Origin: Taudactylus pleione
Taxonomy: Eukaryota > Chordata > Amphibia > Anura > Myobatrachidae
Direction of reading: 5' to 3'
Length of the DNA: 64,000 bases
Assembly (NCBI GenBank): GCA_031769625.1
Contig: JAUIMM010000702.1
Span: forward strand, 5,078,001 to 5,142,000
Shown here: positions 21,851 through 32,969 of the stretch, piece after piece
Layout: each line of letters opens with the position of its first letter
Position numbering within the stretch: the stretch's first letter is position 1
The notes under the pieces: generated by a model
What the model was told of the DNA's origin: nothing
Seen by the model: only the letters and a program-made list of their open reading frames with translations
The model's database searches: none
Position numbers and translations under genes: made by a program

Positions 21851-22333
21851 CCTCACTTCAATGTATGTGCCTTCAGTCACACCTGTCACTTACCAGGCAC
21901 AGGGAGGAGGAGGTGCCACCACACGGAGAGGAAGAAAGGTGATACGGAGGCACACAGAAGAGCTGGGACAGTCACAGATGCCAGAGTTTCGGAGTGAAAG
22001 AAGGGCTGCCGCTGCCTGGGCGCACAGCTGTCACCAAACAAAGGAGCAGTCACAGCCGCGGAGCTCCGGAGTGAGTGAAGGGCTGTCGCTGCCTGGGTGC
22101 ACCGCTGTGGGAGAGACGTCATGACGTCTCTCACCACACACAGAAGCCGGCACAGTCACAGGTGCCAGGCATAGCTCCGGGGTGAGTGAAGGGCTGCCAC
22201 TGCCTGGGCGCACCGCTGCTTAACATACATTGCAGCGGGTGCCCGGAAAATACAGATTGAGGTGGTGGCCGGGCTGCCCCAGGGCATCCAGCGCTCTGTG
22301 CGATGGCACCGGCCGCACCACCCTAGTTGCGGC

Positions 22334-22706
22334 CATGTGACACAGACACACCATCAGCCTCTCTCTGCAGCAGCAAGGTCAGTACTCTGCAGGGTGCACA
22401 GGGCCGTTAAGAGACAGTCTGGGCCTGAATGAAAGGGGTGTTGTCTCATAGTGGGAGATGTGACCATGCCTCCTTAGAGGGGGAAGGGAAAAACTGTGAG
22501 CCCCTCAGCCCAGCGCAAATCCAGGGGGGGGGTGATCTGGAGGATCTCTTCCCCCCCTCAGGCAGAGGAGACTACTGACAGGGAAGAGGGAGAGGGGTCG
22601 GTGTCAGCCCCGGACCCCTATAGGGCCCCTTCAGCAAGCCCGGGTAATTATTACCCACTCCGCCCCTCTCTCGGCGCTCCTGAAGGTGCACATTGACTCA
22701 TTGAAC
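22334..22706. other. GC-rich repeat-like sequence
   Basis: Non-coding. GGGCCGTTAAGAG near 22400 looks like the start of another dispersed element; no matching end was defined. Confidence 0.35.
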
Positions 22707-22934
22707 CAAATGTAATAGGGTGAGAGTTTAGAAAATGTGAGTTTAGCAGTAAACTCTCACACTCAGTCCAAGAACATACAAACACCCATATTTTTCAGAC
22801 ACAAAAAAACTTTCGTGACTCAAACTCTCATCCAGATGTTTTGCCATTTTGAAGATAAAACTCGGCCAATGTAATAGTGTGAGAGATTACTGCTAAACTC
22901 TCACATTTTCTATACTCTCACCCTATTACATTTG
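22707..22934. mobile_element. palindromic MITE (228 bp)
   Basis: The ends CAAATGTAATAGGGTGAGAG and its complement continue into arms of about 55 bases (containing TTTAGCAGTAAACTCTCACA) around a central loop. Non-coding. Confidence 0.75.
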
Positions 22935-24029
22935 TCCCGTGATCTCTAATGTGTACACTGACTCATTATCTCATTCTGAGTGTGTGTGCCAGTCCCCCTC
23001 AGCTGACGCTGCCTCCATTGTGACTCACTGGTCATGTCTGTGGCTGAGCATGAAAGGATGAGCACCAAAGGAGGAGGTCAGCGAGCCTGTGATTTCCGGA
23101 CACCACCCATGTGGGAATGAAAAGCTTTTGGACTCCGGACATATCTTGTGTTTCCAGGGGTTTCCGAAGGAATCCTCTACGGGTGGTAAGGTAATCTACA
23201 GTCATCGGTCCCCTGCATCTGCTTTGCTGGATCAGCCCACGAGCCGGCCACAAGAATTCTAGGGTCTGATTAGTTCATCAACAGAGGTTTTAATGGTCTC
23301 TACTGTAACACCATTAAATATTTGGTGGGACTGCTTGGTAAAACTACCAGAGATTTGGGGAACCTTCATTGTAAAGCTACCAAATATTTAAGGGTTTACA
23401 TTTTAAAATGGACTTCAGTACAGGGTTGTTATTGTTTAGTACATAGTTATTACTGATTAGTATTAACCAAAATTTTCTGTCCCTTCTATAAATACAAGGA
23501 ATTTTATTGGAAAACTAAACAAGGGTCAGTTTAAGAGCCAAAATGCCGCCATTATATAAATAAGCAATTATCAAGAACTAAAATGTAAGCAGCAATGGAC
23601 AGAGACACAGCAATTCTGGATAAGTGTCTTATAGCCCCAGATCAAATGCACTCATAGATTCATGGTTCCTGCTTTGTGTCATCATTAAGGACTTGTGGGC
23701 ATGATTCAGAGTAGTAGTAGTAGTAACACAATGGTTTGCCTACTACTCTGCAGTACAGATGCAATGCCCAGGACCTGTACTGCGCATGCGCCGGTCTTTT
23801 ACTGTGAGATCTCTCTTAGTTCCTCTGTTAATCAGGCTGCAGCAACTTGGGGGCAGTGGGCAGGGCCGAACTCCGTTCTGGAAAACGGGGGTGTGTTTTG
23901 TCCCCGTTTTCTGGGAGTATACATACTGTATATATATATATAAAACATAAGGTTAATTCCTAATTTGTTCATATAATAAAAGCCATGGTGGTTTGAAAAT
24001 CCTCTTACAAAACATAAATAATAACCGGA
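22935..24029. other. no gene recognised; one MITE-like start
   Basis: GGGCATGATTCAGA at 23698 resembles the family end found elsewhere in the window, but no partner end was found before the TA-repeat tract at 23928-23942. Otherwise there is no structure. Confidence 0.4.
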
Positions 24030-24780
24030 ATACATAAGATTGACCGGCGGTCGGGATGCCGGTGGTCAGAAGACCGACAACGGCATCCCAATGTTCAGAA
24101 TCCCGACGGGCCAGTAAGTAGCCTAACCCTCCCCTTCTAACCCTCCCCTGGTGGTGCCTAACCCTAACCTCCCCCCTGGTGGTGCCTAACCCTAACCTAC
24201 CCCCGGTGGTGCCTAAACCTTGCCCCCCCTTCCCAAACCTGAAACCTAACCCTCCCTGGGTGGTGCCTAACCCTAACCTACCCCCGGTGGTGCCTAAACC
24301 TATCCCACCCTTCCCACACCTGAAACCTAACCCTCCCTGGGTGGTGCCTAACCCTAACCTACCCCCGGTGGTGCCTAAACCTATCCCCCCCCCTTCCCAC
24401 ACCTGAAACCTAACCCTCCCTGGGTGGTGCCTAACCCTAACCTCCCCCCGGTGGTGCCTAAACCTATCCCCCCCTTCCCACACCTGAAACCTAATCCTCC
24501 CTGGGTGGGTGCCTAACCCTAATCTCCCCCCGGTGGTGCCAAACCCTCCCCGGTTGGTGCCTAACTCTAACCCATCCCAGGAAGTCCCAAAACCTAACCC
24601 CTCCCATCCCCGGCCTAACCCTGACCCGCATACTTACCATAGGGATGCCGGCGGTTGGAATGCCGACGTCGGTATCTTGTTCTCTTCGGGATGGCAGCGT
24701 CGGTATTCTGACGGATTGAACCGGTATAGTGACATCTGGCATCCCGTCCTCCGTCATCCTGACGTCATCCCATAGTAACC
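24030..24780. repeat. CCTAA-rich minisatellite element, about 81-bp units
   Basis: The edges contain repeated GGGATGCCGGCGGT-like sequence (24055-24110 and 24640-24770) in inverted arrangement. The core (about 24120-24620) has four or more 81-83 bp units with CCTAACCCTAACC and GGTGGTGCCTAAACC. Vertebrate telomere-like hexamers are embedded but not in a pure array. A related element lies at 32970-33420. Confidence 0.75.
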
Positions 24781-25051
24781 ATCATTACACCTCTGCAGAA
24801 ACTGGGTGATTGTGTTTTCAAGCATTTTATTTTATTTTGAGAAATTGATGTTGATTGTATTTTCTATGTATATAACAAACTGTCACTCATAAGTTGGGTC
24901 TCACTTTTATTGCAAAAAGAATCTTCCAGTGTCCGTGGTTCAACTGAATTGTGACACAGATGAATAATGTTAGAAATTAATTCTTAACAACGTGTTTCCT
25001 TGTTGTGTTGCTCAGTAGCGTAAATTCTCTTTAACAGCACTTTCTGTTTAG

Positions 25052-25115
25052 GCAAGAATAACAACAGTAAGAGGCAGAGTACAATCGCGCCATTGAGGAG
25101 AGTGTGATTCTTCAG
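25052..25115 (+). other. candidate 64-bp exon (terminal coding or UTR), gene unknown
   Basis: The acceptor TTTCTGTTTAG and donor TTCAG|GTAAAT fit consensus. All frames contain a stop; the longest reads KNNNSKRQSTIAPLRRV and then TGA. Its two leading bases would complete the codon left open by the candidate exon at 11046-11086. It would therefore be a last coding exon with a spliced 3' UTR, or it is a chance match. Confidence 0.28.
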
Positions 25116-25241
25116 GTAAATTTTATTCTCTTGGGGGTTTTACTCTACGCCTTGTTAATCTGCCCATGATTATTTCTGCTTTAGAAAGCAACGATTCCCA
25201 TACATGACACCTTTAGAATGTGTTGATGAGTTTCATTCTTT

Positions 25242-25946
25242 GGGGTATATGTATTAAGCCATGGATGGAGATAAAGTGGATGGATATAAAGTATCACCCA
25301 AACAGCTCCTAACTGTCATTTTTCAAACACAGCCACTAAAGTGACAGTTAGGAGCTGATTGGTTGGTACTTTGGGCCTCATTCAGAGGCGGTCGTTAGAT
25401 GCAAGCGGTCACTTTGAATCAGGGCGGCCGCTTGCATCCTGAACTGCCGCCTCCTTGTCAATCGTTAAGCTGTGGGTTAACACCCACAGCTCTAACGACC
25501 GACATGGGTGATGGTCGCGATGGTCAAGACCATCGCGACCATCGGGGCTTAGGGTAGGGTCTGGGCACTCGTAAGCCCCAGGGAGCTTCCTGCTCTGTTT
25601 GAGCAGGAAGTTCCCACTGACATCAGCAATGATGTCAGTGGGGCCACCCCCAAACGGCAAGCGTTCCGACTGAAACGCCTCCGTTTGGCCGGGCCCGCCC
25701 AGCAAACGGGGCGAGCTGTCACTCAACATTGACAGCTCACACCGTCTGCTACGAGACCCCTAACAATGGTGCGCCCGTCGTTAGCCGGGTCTCGCGCATG
25801 CGCACGACGGAGCTGGCTCCGTCGTGCGTATGCGCTGTGGGGCAACATCGAGTCGGTTGTAAGCACTCAGCGCTCACGACCGACTCTGAATGAGCTCCTA
25901 TATCTCAGTCCACTTTATCTCTCTTCAAGGCTTAGTACATAGACCC
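25242..25946. mobile_element. palindromic MITE interrupted by copy B
   Basis: The outer ends GGGGTATATGTATTAAGCC and its complement near 25930-25946, and the loop TGTCATTTTTCAAACACAGCC, are shared with the intact hairpin MITE at 41805-41992. It is split at 25373-25898 by a GGGCCTGATTCAGA-family element. Confidence 0.65.
25373..25898. mobile_element. GGGCCTGATTCAGA-family MITE, serial-palindrome type (copy B)
   Basis: Begins GGGCCTCATTCAGA and ends with the complement. Hairpins include two 16-base arms GATGGTCGCGATGGTC / GACCATCGCGACCATC around 25510-25543 and a CCCACTGACATCA / TGATGTCAGTGGG pair. It lies inside the MITE at 25242-25946. Confidence 0.7.
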
Positions 25947-26402
25947 ATTTGTCTTTGGAAGCTGAATATTAAAGTTACCAGAGGCTTCTCCAATGGGTCC
26001 AAGGCCTTAGTGGTACCCTGTACAGCACAGTCCAACAGTATGTATGGGGTACAAACTTTCAGTGAGAACATATTTGAAGGCAAAGAATTGTATGATGGTC
26101 TTTTGTCAGCAAAAGGATTATCAGACACAATTTTGGAGGATTTTTTTGCCCATGGAGATATAACCAAGTTATGTGGTCCTTGTTCCCAGTTAAATTTTCA
26201 TGAATAGTAGCTCAGCTGACAAAATGGATGCCTCCACTAGTCGCCATTTATGACACATACTGCATAAGAGCAGCAAATTACTTTGCTTTGGAACTAGAGT
26301 ACATATGGTCTGCCCAGTGTACTTCAAGCTGCCCATCTACTTTCCTGGTGTTTAGAGATACCTGTAAATTAGGTGTTATTGTATCATGCCATAAAGAAAC
26401 AG
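25947..26402. other. no gene recognised
   Basis: A plus-strand frame of 105 residues (25890-26207) crosses the MITE edge. It has no recognisable domain and no splice context. Confidence 0.35.
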
Positions 26403-26950
26403 AGGGCCTGATTCAGACCCGCTCGCTAAGATGCGTTCGCTCATAGCTGGCCGATGTTTGCATTCTGCGCATGCATCGCAGTGCGTGTGCGCAAACCAGT
26501 GCGAAAGATTGGGAAGCATTCACTCGCTGCACGTAGACAACCAAGCAGAGTGAGTGACAGTAGAGGCCGTTTGTGGGTAGTGACAGGGGCTGGCCACTAT
26601 AAACGGGGGAGTGGAGATGCGAACGCAGGCGTGCCTGAGCGTCTGAACGCCGTTTCTGAGGCGTGCATAATTAAGAGGCAGTGTCATTGTACACATCACC
26701 TGGCTGATTTTTACACTGAGGTGCTCGCAGTGCTTGAGGCAGTGTATAGTCAACCTCAAGCACTGCGTTCGCTTCCCATGGTACCCGATGTAACGATGGT
26801 TGTATACACTTCCTGGAGATGACGTCCACAAGTGGGCGTCTTAAAACAGGCTGGTGGGCATCTACATACACAAAGCGATCGCACACCAAGACATAGTGGA
26901 CGTGCTTATACCTTCCGTGCTATCGCCTGCCTGCCAAAATTTGCACACGT
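26403..26950. mobile_element. GGGCCTGATTCAGA-family MITE, second type, truncated (copy C)
   Basis: Starts GGGCCTGATTCAGACCCGCT. The interior matches copies D and J (GTTTGTGGGTAGTGACAGGG and a GGAGATGCGAACGCAGGCGT segment). The far end is missing; resemblance stops near 26950. Confidence 0.65.
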
Positions 26951-27732
26951 TTATTGTGTTATCCATTGTCATCATTCAGTTGCTTTTCTGCAATACCATT
27001 ATTTATGTCACTGTGTAAGGACAGGAATATTATATTCCTACTGTGACTGTGCTGGTACCTTATATGCAATAAGTGAGTCCCAGATAACATTGTATGTGGT
27101 TTTACTCTTACATACCTCCCCCATCCTATAGTACTGTGGATAATCTGAGCACTATTGGCGCCCCTGTTATCTCCATGTTTTCCCTGTTTGACTTACAAAA
27201 GTAGAAAATTTTCTCCTCAAATACTTTACTGTTTTGAACGTTCCTATGATCTGAGGTCGTTCTACCTCTGCACACTTCCAAATTGAGGTCTACCTCAGAT
27301 GTGCAAGGTCTGCTGATTGCTTACAGACCTCATAACATAATATTATGTGACAGATTACTACAAAAAATGTTTGTATCTTCTTGTATAATAATAAATATAT
27401 AGCTGTTACTAAGATACTCATGTATTCTGTTTTATATATCTACTCCACAGTCAAAAATAATAGCAGTGCAAAGAACTATGAGAAATAATGAGATTTCTAA
27501 GGTAAGAGAAATATAGTCAAGTGCACATTTCATAAGTAGATAGAAAGAAACTGGTTTGATTGAAAGGTTTTGCATGCAGGGTACATTACATAAACAGTGT
27601 CTAAGTTTAGATCTGTGTAATTTGTTATGTTTTGTAATGGACGACACATAGACATAGATTTATCTTGACTTCAATGAAGCTGAAATGCCGGCATGACACC
27701 AGCGTTACCATATCCCGCAGATGTGATATTTA
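26951..27732. other. no gene recognised
   Basis: AT-rich sequence with only short frames and no repeat ends identified. Confidence 0.45.
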
Positions 27733-27815
27733 GGGGTAAATTTACTAAAGTGAGAGTTTTTAGAAGTGAGTTTTAAAAGTGATGTTGCCGATAGCAACCA
27801 ATCAGATTCTAGCTA

Positions 27816-28300
27816 CAGGTTGAGTCTCCCATATCCAAATATTCTGAAATACGGAATATTCCGAAATACGGATTTTTTTTTGGCATGACTGAGAAAATGA
27901 AACCTTTGATTTTTGATGGTTCAATGTACACAAACTTTGTCTAAGGCACAAATTATTAAGAATATTGTATAAAATTACATTCAGGCTGTGTGTATAAGGT
28001 GTATATGAATATGAAACATAAATGAATTTCATGTATTTGTGGTTCAAACAAAGTTTGTGTACTTTTATTGAATATATTGTATAAAATTACCTGCAGACTG
28101 TGTGTATAAGTTGTATATAACACATAAATGCATTCTGTGTGTATAAGTTGTATATAACACATAAATGCATTCTGTGTGTATATTTGGGTCCTATGCCCAA
28201 GATATCTCATTATGGTATGCAATTATTCCAAAATACGGAATATTCCATTATCCAAAATACCCCTGGTCCCAAGCATTTTGGATATGGGAGACTCAACCTG
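27816..28300. mobile_element. Tc1/pogo-type MITE nested in a MITE
   Basis: Ends CAGGTTGAGTCTCCCATATC and its complement, with TA on both sides (27814-27815 and 28301-28302). The interior has TCCAAAATACGGAATATTCC-like sequence and a 41-bp tandem duplication at 28095-28185. Non-coding. Confidence 0.85.
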
Positions 28301-28315
28301 TATTATCTTCTAGAA

Positions 28316-28603
28316 CAAGGATGGGAAATCTTTCTTCTGCTGAGGGCCATTTTGATATATATAACACTATTCGTGGGCCTGGTGCAGGCCACTCCCCCTC
28401 CGTGGGCTGTAAGGGCAGCGGTGTGACTCTCTGAAGCATACTAAGGATGCTCCAGGTGGCACTGCTCCATAGATTCTGGCTGTAGGGTGCCATTCTAGGC
28501 CCCCTTCTAGCCAAATGAGGCTAGCAGAAAAAAGCTCTGAGGGCCAGACCAAATGATTCCGGGGGCCTTGTACGGCCCCCGAGCCTGAGGTTCCCTATCC
28601 CTG
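28316..28603. mobile_element. hAT MITE nested in a MITE
   Basis: Its ends are CAAGGATGGGAAATC and the complement of CAGGGATAGGGAACC. The 8-bp duplication TTCTAGAA is at 28308-28315 and 28604-28611. It contains GAGGGCC and GGGGGCC repeats typical of this kind of GC-rich hAT MITE. Confidence 0.85.
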
Positions 28604-28879
28604 TTCTAGAAGGTGCTAGTTAAATGTTAAGCAGAATCTGATTGGTTGCTATGGGCAACATCACTTTTAAAACTCACTTCTAAAAACTCTCACTTTAGTA
28701 AGTTTACCCCCTATAGTCACACTCCAGCCAGTAACTTTGCACCTTTCAGGGGCAGAACTATGGGAGACAATGGAGGCGCCTGCCACCGGGTGCCAGCACT
28801 GAAGGAGCACCTCCTGCATTGCCCACAATATATTCACCCCACTTAGGGCTATTCTATATTAGTGTTTTTGTGTGTATGT

Positions 28880-28942
<63 letters not shown>
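28880..28942 (+). repeat. GATA microsatellite
   Basis: An uninterrupted run of about 15 GATA units. Confidence 0.98.
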
Positions 28943-28943
<1 letters not shown>

Positions 28944-29154
28944 TGCACCATATTTATTTTCCTTTTTTTTTAGGGAGGGGGGGCATCAAATTATAACTTG
29001 CCTCCGGGCGTCTGGGATGAACTTACACCACTGGCACCTTGGCAAATTCATGTTGCACTGCAGGTGGGGAGATCTGACACGTGCAGAGAGATTTAGATTT
29101 GGGAGGGGCGTGCCCAAACTGAAAGCTAAATTGCAGTGTAAAAATAAAGCTGTC

Positions 29155-29976
29155 TGTTATGTTCTGGGTTGTTTGTGGACCCGGGGTGGTAGCAGGAGCG
29201 ATCACAGGAGCAGATTTAAAGGTAAATGTGGAACTTTTAATGATTGGCTTAACAGACATGGGAATGGCAAGAAATAGTCCAGGTATAGCACTAAAGTGCA
29301 CTTAATAACTGTAGTGGAGTAAATGGGAGAATGTCCAGAAAGTGACAGGCAGGAACAGCCCAGTATGCAGGTATGGTGAGCTGTAACAAAATGCTGGCAG
29401 AGGTAACGAAGTCCAGCCGGGTGTAAATGGAGGTAAGGTGCAGGGAAACAGCAGGTTCAGGTTCTCAGGCAGGGGAAAAGGTAAATGGAGGGTGCAGGGT
29501 AAGTCTAGCCGACACAGGTGCTCAGGCAATAGGAAAGGAAATTGGAGGAGGCAGGGGAATCCAGCAGGGTTGGAGCAGGTCAGGTGAAGCAGGCTTAGGC
29601 AATGAAACCAGGTGAAAGCACAGGAACTCACTCTCTCAGCTCTCACTGAGAAACACGTTGCACTGGCAATGCAAGGGAGCTCTGAACTCCCTTAAATCCC
29701 CAGCGCTCAGCCGTGACTGGTCAGAGAGGAGCATGTGACACAACAGGATAGGGCAACTAGGTCACCTGACTGGAGACAAGATGGCGGCGCCCATGCCAGA
29801 ATGGAACAGAAGCACCACCAGGCCTAACCAGACCAGAGTGACAGTATGCCCACACGGAACCACGCACAGCCAATGCTCCCCGCCAGGCACCAGTGCCACC
29901 GCCAGATGCCCCTCGCCATAGCGTCCTCACAGGTATTACCTGTCGACTACCATGCCGAGAAACCCTGGTCGTGACA
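29155..29976 (-). repeat. 3' LTR
   Basis: Read on the plus strand it begins TGTTATGTTCTGGGTTG and ends CCCTGGTCGTGACA, so on the element strand it is TG...CA. The partner is at 31843-32663. Confidence 0.93.
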
Positions 29977-29980
29977 GTAA

Positions 29981-29991
29981 CCCCCCCTTTA
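29981..29991 (-). promoter_or_regulatory. polypurine tract
   Basis: On the minus strand ATAAAGGGGGGG lies four bases before the 3' LTR start. It is the usual primer for plus-strand DNA synthesis in LTR elements. Confidence 0.7.
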
Positions 29992-30072
29992 TGGGTGGCC
30001 TCAGGACACCTTCTAGGCTTTACAGGGTGAGCCAAGTGAACTATGTTGACAGGACTGGAAGCGTGGACATCC

Positions 30073-31827
30073 TCAGCTTTGGCCCAACAGTAACTGGAAA
30101 CTGAAAACCCCTCCTGGGGTACGAGACTTGAGGCCCTTTCCTGGGGTGCTAGATCTGAAATCCCCTCCTGGGGAACAAAACTTGAAACATCCTCTCGAGG
30201 TATGGGGCAGAAATCCCTTAAGGGGCTGAGGCTCTGGAGTCACCCCTCCTGGGGCTACAAAGGACCTCCCAACAGGCGGTTGTAGTTGTATAGCTGTGAA
30301 AACTTTTGCCCCAAGCATGGGTGTATTCCGTAGTGTTTCTAGACCACTATCAGGGGATAATGACCGTGACAAGGCATCAGTCTTCGGAAGGCAAGACACT
30401 TGACATTCCACACTCCATGACTGAACCTGCATAGTGTTCCAATCAATTCTGGGGTTGTGCTTACACAGCCACGGGTATCCAAGTATAACTTCATGGGAAG
30501 TCTTGGGTATAATGAAGAAACTGATATGTTCAACATGGAGGTCTCCAACACGAACTAAAACAGGTTGAGTTCTCTTAGACACAGTTCCATTACAAAGAGA
30601 TTTACCATCAATGGAGGTCCAGGAGACAGAATGATCCAAGGTGCTGCAGGGAATTTGTAATTTATCTGCCAACCGAGACAACATGAAATTCCCCGCTGCC
30701 CCGGAGTCCAAAAGGGCAGACATAAACACAGGGCTAGAATTAATGTCTAAGGCTGTGGACAACACAGAGTCAATACGTTTAGAGGACGGAAGAATTGCTC
30801 CTAGCTGAGTGCACCCAAAATTAGCTAGAAACGGGACGCTCCCTGGCTTGCGGGTACAGGAAGCCACCAGGTGACCCGAATCTCCACAGTATAGACAAAG
30901 GTTCTCTTTAAAGCGTCTCTGTCGTTCTTCGTTAGAGAGACGGGTATGATTTACCTGCATGGGTTCTTCCTCGGAAAGGGAGGGAGTGGGACGGGTAGGG
31001 GAAGGGAAACGCTTAGCTCTGTATTTTTCATCTTGGCGCTCTCTAAAGCGTATATCAACTTTATTACAAAGGGAAATTAGATCACTAAGACTAGAGGGTA
31101 ATTCGTGAGTCACTAGATCATCCTTTAAACGATCTGATAGACCTTGCCAAAAGGCCAATGTCAAGGCTTCTTCATTCCACTTGAGTTCAGATGCCAAAGT
31201 CTGAAACTGAATGACGTACTGGCTGACAGGACGGGTCCCTTGTTTTAACTTCATAATACTGGAGGAAGCAGAGGAAGTTCTTCCAGGCTCGTCGAAAATC
31301 CTCCTGAATGTTGCTAGGAACTCTGGGTAATTGTCCAGAAGCGGATCTGAACGCTCCCAGAGTGGAGAAACCCATTCTAGGGCGGAGCCGGATAACAATG
31401 ACACAATGTAAGCCACTTTGGTTCTAGGAGCAGGAAAATTAGAGGGTTGCAAAGTAAAGTGCACATCGCACTGATTGAGAAATCCACGACACAGTTTTGG
31501 AGTACCATCAAACTTATCAGGTATGGGAAGATGCAAACGAGGAGTAGATCCAGAGGAAGAAATCACAGGAATGGGGCTAGGAGTAGCTGCAAGCACACTA
31601 GGAGCCGTTGATGTAGCTTGTACAGTATCCAGACGGTGTGCAATGTCCTGCACAAACTGTGCCATCTGTCGCTGTATAGTCTCCACACTCTCCAAGCGAG
31701 TTGCTATGCTCTAAATTAAGTCCATGAACTGAGCCATTTGGTGCTGCATAGCTTCCAAGTTTTCCAAACGACCTGCAATACTTTGGAATAAATCCGCACC
31801 AGACTCCTGTCCTGTGGCCGGATCCAT
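30073..31827 (-). pseudogene. gag-protease gene of the sushi-type element, one amber codon
   Basis: The start at 31827 reads MDPATGQESGADLF. The frame is interrupted once, by TAG at 31711-31713, and then continues for 540 codons to 30073. Counting from 31695: capsid-like region about 55-225, CCHC zinc knuckle at 267-280 (CLYCGDSGHLVASC), aspartic protease with LLDSGAAG at 328-335 and the downstream VILGYPWL box at 403-410. These features are shared with the sushi-ichi elements from which mammalian PEG10 and RTL genes derive. Beyond about residue 435 a Pro/Gly-rich tail made of short DNA repeats replaces pol. The TAG could be a mutation or a read-through site. Confidence 0.85.
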
Positions 31828-31842
31828 GGGGCCAGTGCAAAC

Positions 31843-32663
31843 TGTTATGTTCTGGGTTGTTTGTGGACCCGGGGTGGTAGCAGGAGCAATCACAGGAGCA
31901 GATTTAAAGGTAAATGTGGAGCTTTTAATGATTGGCTTAACAGACATGGGAATGGCAAGAAATAGTCCAGGTATAGCACTAAAGTGCACTTAATAACTGT
32001 AGTGGAGTAAATGGGAGAATGTCCAGAAATTGACAGGCAGGAACAGCCCAGTATGCAGGTATGGTGAGCTGTAACAAAATGCAGGCAGAGGTAACGACGT
32101 CCAGCCGGGTGTAAATGGAGGTAAGGTGCAGGGAAACAGCAGGTTCAGGTTCTCAGGCAGGGGAAAAGGTAAAGGAGGGTGCAGGGTAAGTCTAGCTGAC
32201 ACAGGTGCTCAGGCAATAGGAAAGGAAATTGGAGGAGGCAGGGGAATCCAGCAGGGTTGGAGCAGGTCAGGTGAAGCAGGCTTAGGCAATGAAACCAGGT
32301 GAAAGCACAGGAACTCACTCTCTCAGCTCTCACTGAGAAACACGTTGCACTGGCAATGCAAGGGAGCTCTGAACTCCCTTAAATCCCCAGTGCTCAGCCG
32401 TGACTGGTCAGAGAGGAGCATGTGACACAACAGGATAGGGCAACTAGGTCACCTGACTGGAGACAAGATGGCGGCGCCCATGCCAGAACGGAACAGAAGC
32501 ACCACCAGGCCTAACCAGACCAGAGTGACAGTATGCCCACACGGAACCACGCACAGCCAATGCTCCCCGCCAGGCACCAGTGCCACCGCCAGATGCCCCT
32601 CGCCATAGCGTCCTCACAGGTATTACCCGTCGACTACCATGCCGAGAAACCCTGGTCGTGACA
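31843..32663 (-). repeat. 5' LTR
   Basis: Direct repeat of 29155-29976 with the same ends and about ten differences. Gag starts 16 bases downstream on the minus strand; no primer-binding site matching a tRNA was recognised in that short space. Confidence 0.93.
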
Positions 32664-32969
32664 CTGTCCAGCATTTGTGGGCTACATGCAAAAGCCGCCA
32701 GTATTTACCCTGCATGCAAACAAAAAATTTCTTGGTTCATGGTTTGTCCAGGTATTAAATTATTTGCTTTTCTTGCTTTGCTCCCATCTTGACCATCATC
32801 TTGGCTCCAAAAACACCACTTATTACCACCAGGAATTGAGACAGGTGTTAGAAATTATGAGTGTTGATATTGCACAGCTATGTAGTCATACACCAGCTTA
32901 TGACTCAAACTATGAACAGCCCAGTTACTTAACCGTCGGTGTTGGTTTATTGATAGATAACAGGTACAG
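32664..32969. other. no gene recognised
   Basis: Flanking sequence of the LTR element. Nothing stands out. Confidence 0.4.

Larger units (their letters stand above)
19234..22333. mobile_element. composite dispersed repeat carrying a minisatellite
   Basis: The left edge AGCCGTAACTAG and right edge CTAGTTGCGGC form short inverted ends. A second internal copy of the left end is at 19515. The interior holds the 22-bp minisatellite and the GC-rich unit near 21960-22220, and was split by the Tc1 element at 19732-21376. No clear target duplication was found, so the outer limits are tentative. Confidence 0.45.
27733..28711. mobile_element. TA-type MITE carrying two nested insertions
   Basis: The ends are GGGGTAAATTTACTAAAGTG and its complement, flanked by TA (27731-27732 and 28712-28713). 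The uninterrupted relative is at 13108-13291. Insertions at 27816-28300 and 28316-28603 split its centre. Confidence 0.8.
29155..32663 (-). mobile_element. sushi-type Ty3/gypsy LTR element, gag-protease only
   Basis: Two LTRs of about 822 bp (29155-29976 and 31843-32663) differ at about ten places by eye. A 5-bp duplication CTGTC flanks the whole element (29150-29154 and 32664-32668). The coding strand is minus, so the 5' LTR is the right one. The internal region of 1.87 kb holds one gag-protease frame; reverse transcriptase, RNase H and integrase are absent, so the element needs a helper. A polypurine tract sits next to the 3' LTR. Similar LTRs and an intact duplication point to fairly recent insertion. 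Confidence 0.93.

Noticed and set aside
24120..24620. Chromosome end
   Set aside because: The CCCTAA motifs are spaced within an 81-bp unit and the sequence continues normally on both sides.
25890..26207. 105-codon plus-strand frame
   Set aside because: It starts inside a MITE and has no domain or splice signals.
29023..32333. Near-identical short frames at 29023-29301 / 31711-31989 and 29302-29646 / 32145-32333
   Set aside because: They lie in the paired LTRs. The only real coding in this element is gag-protease; part of 31711-31989 is its true N-terminus.
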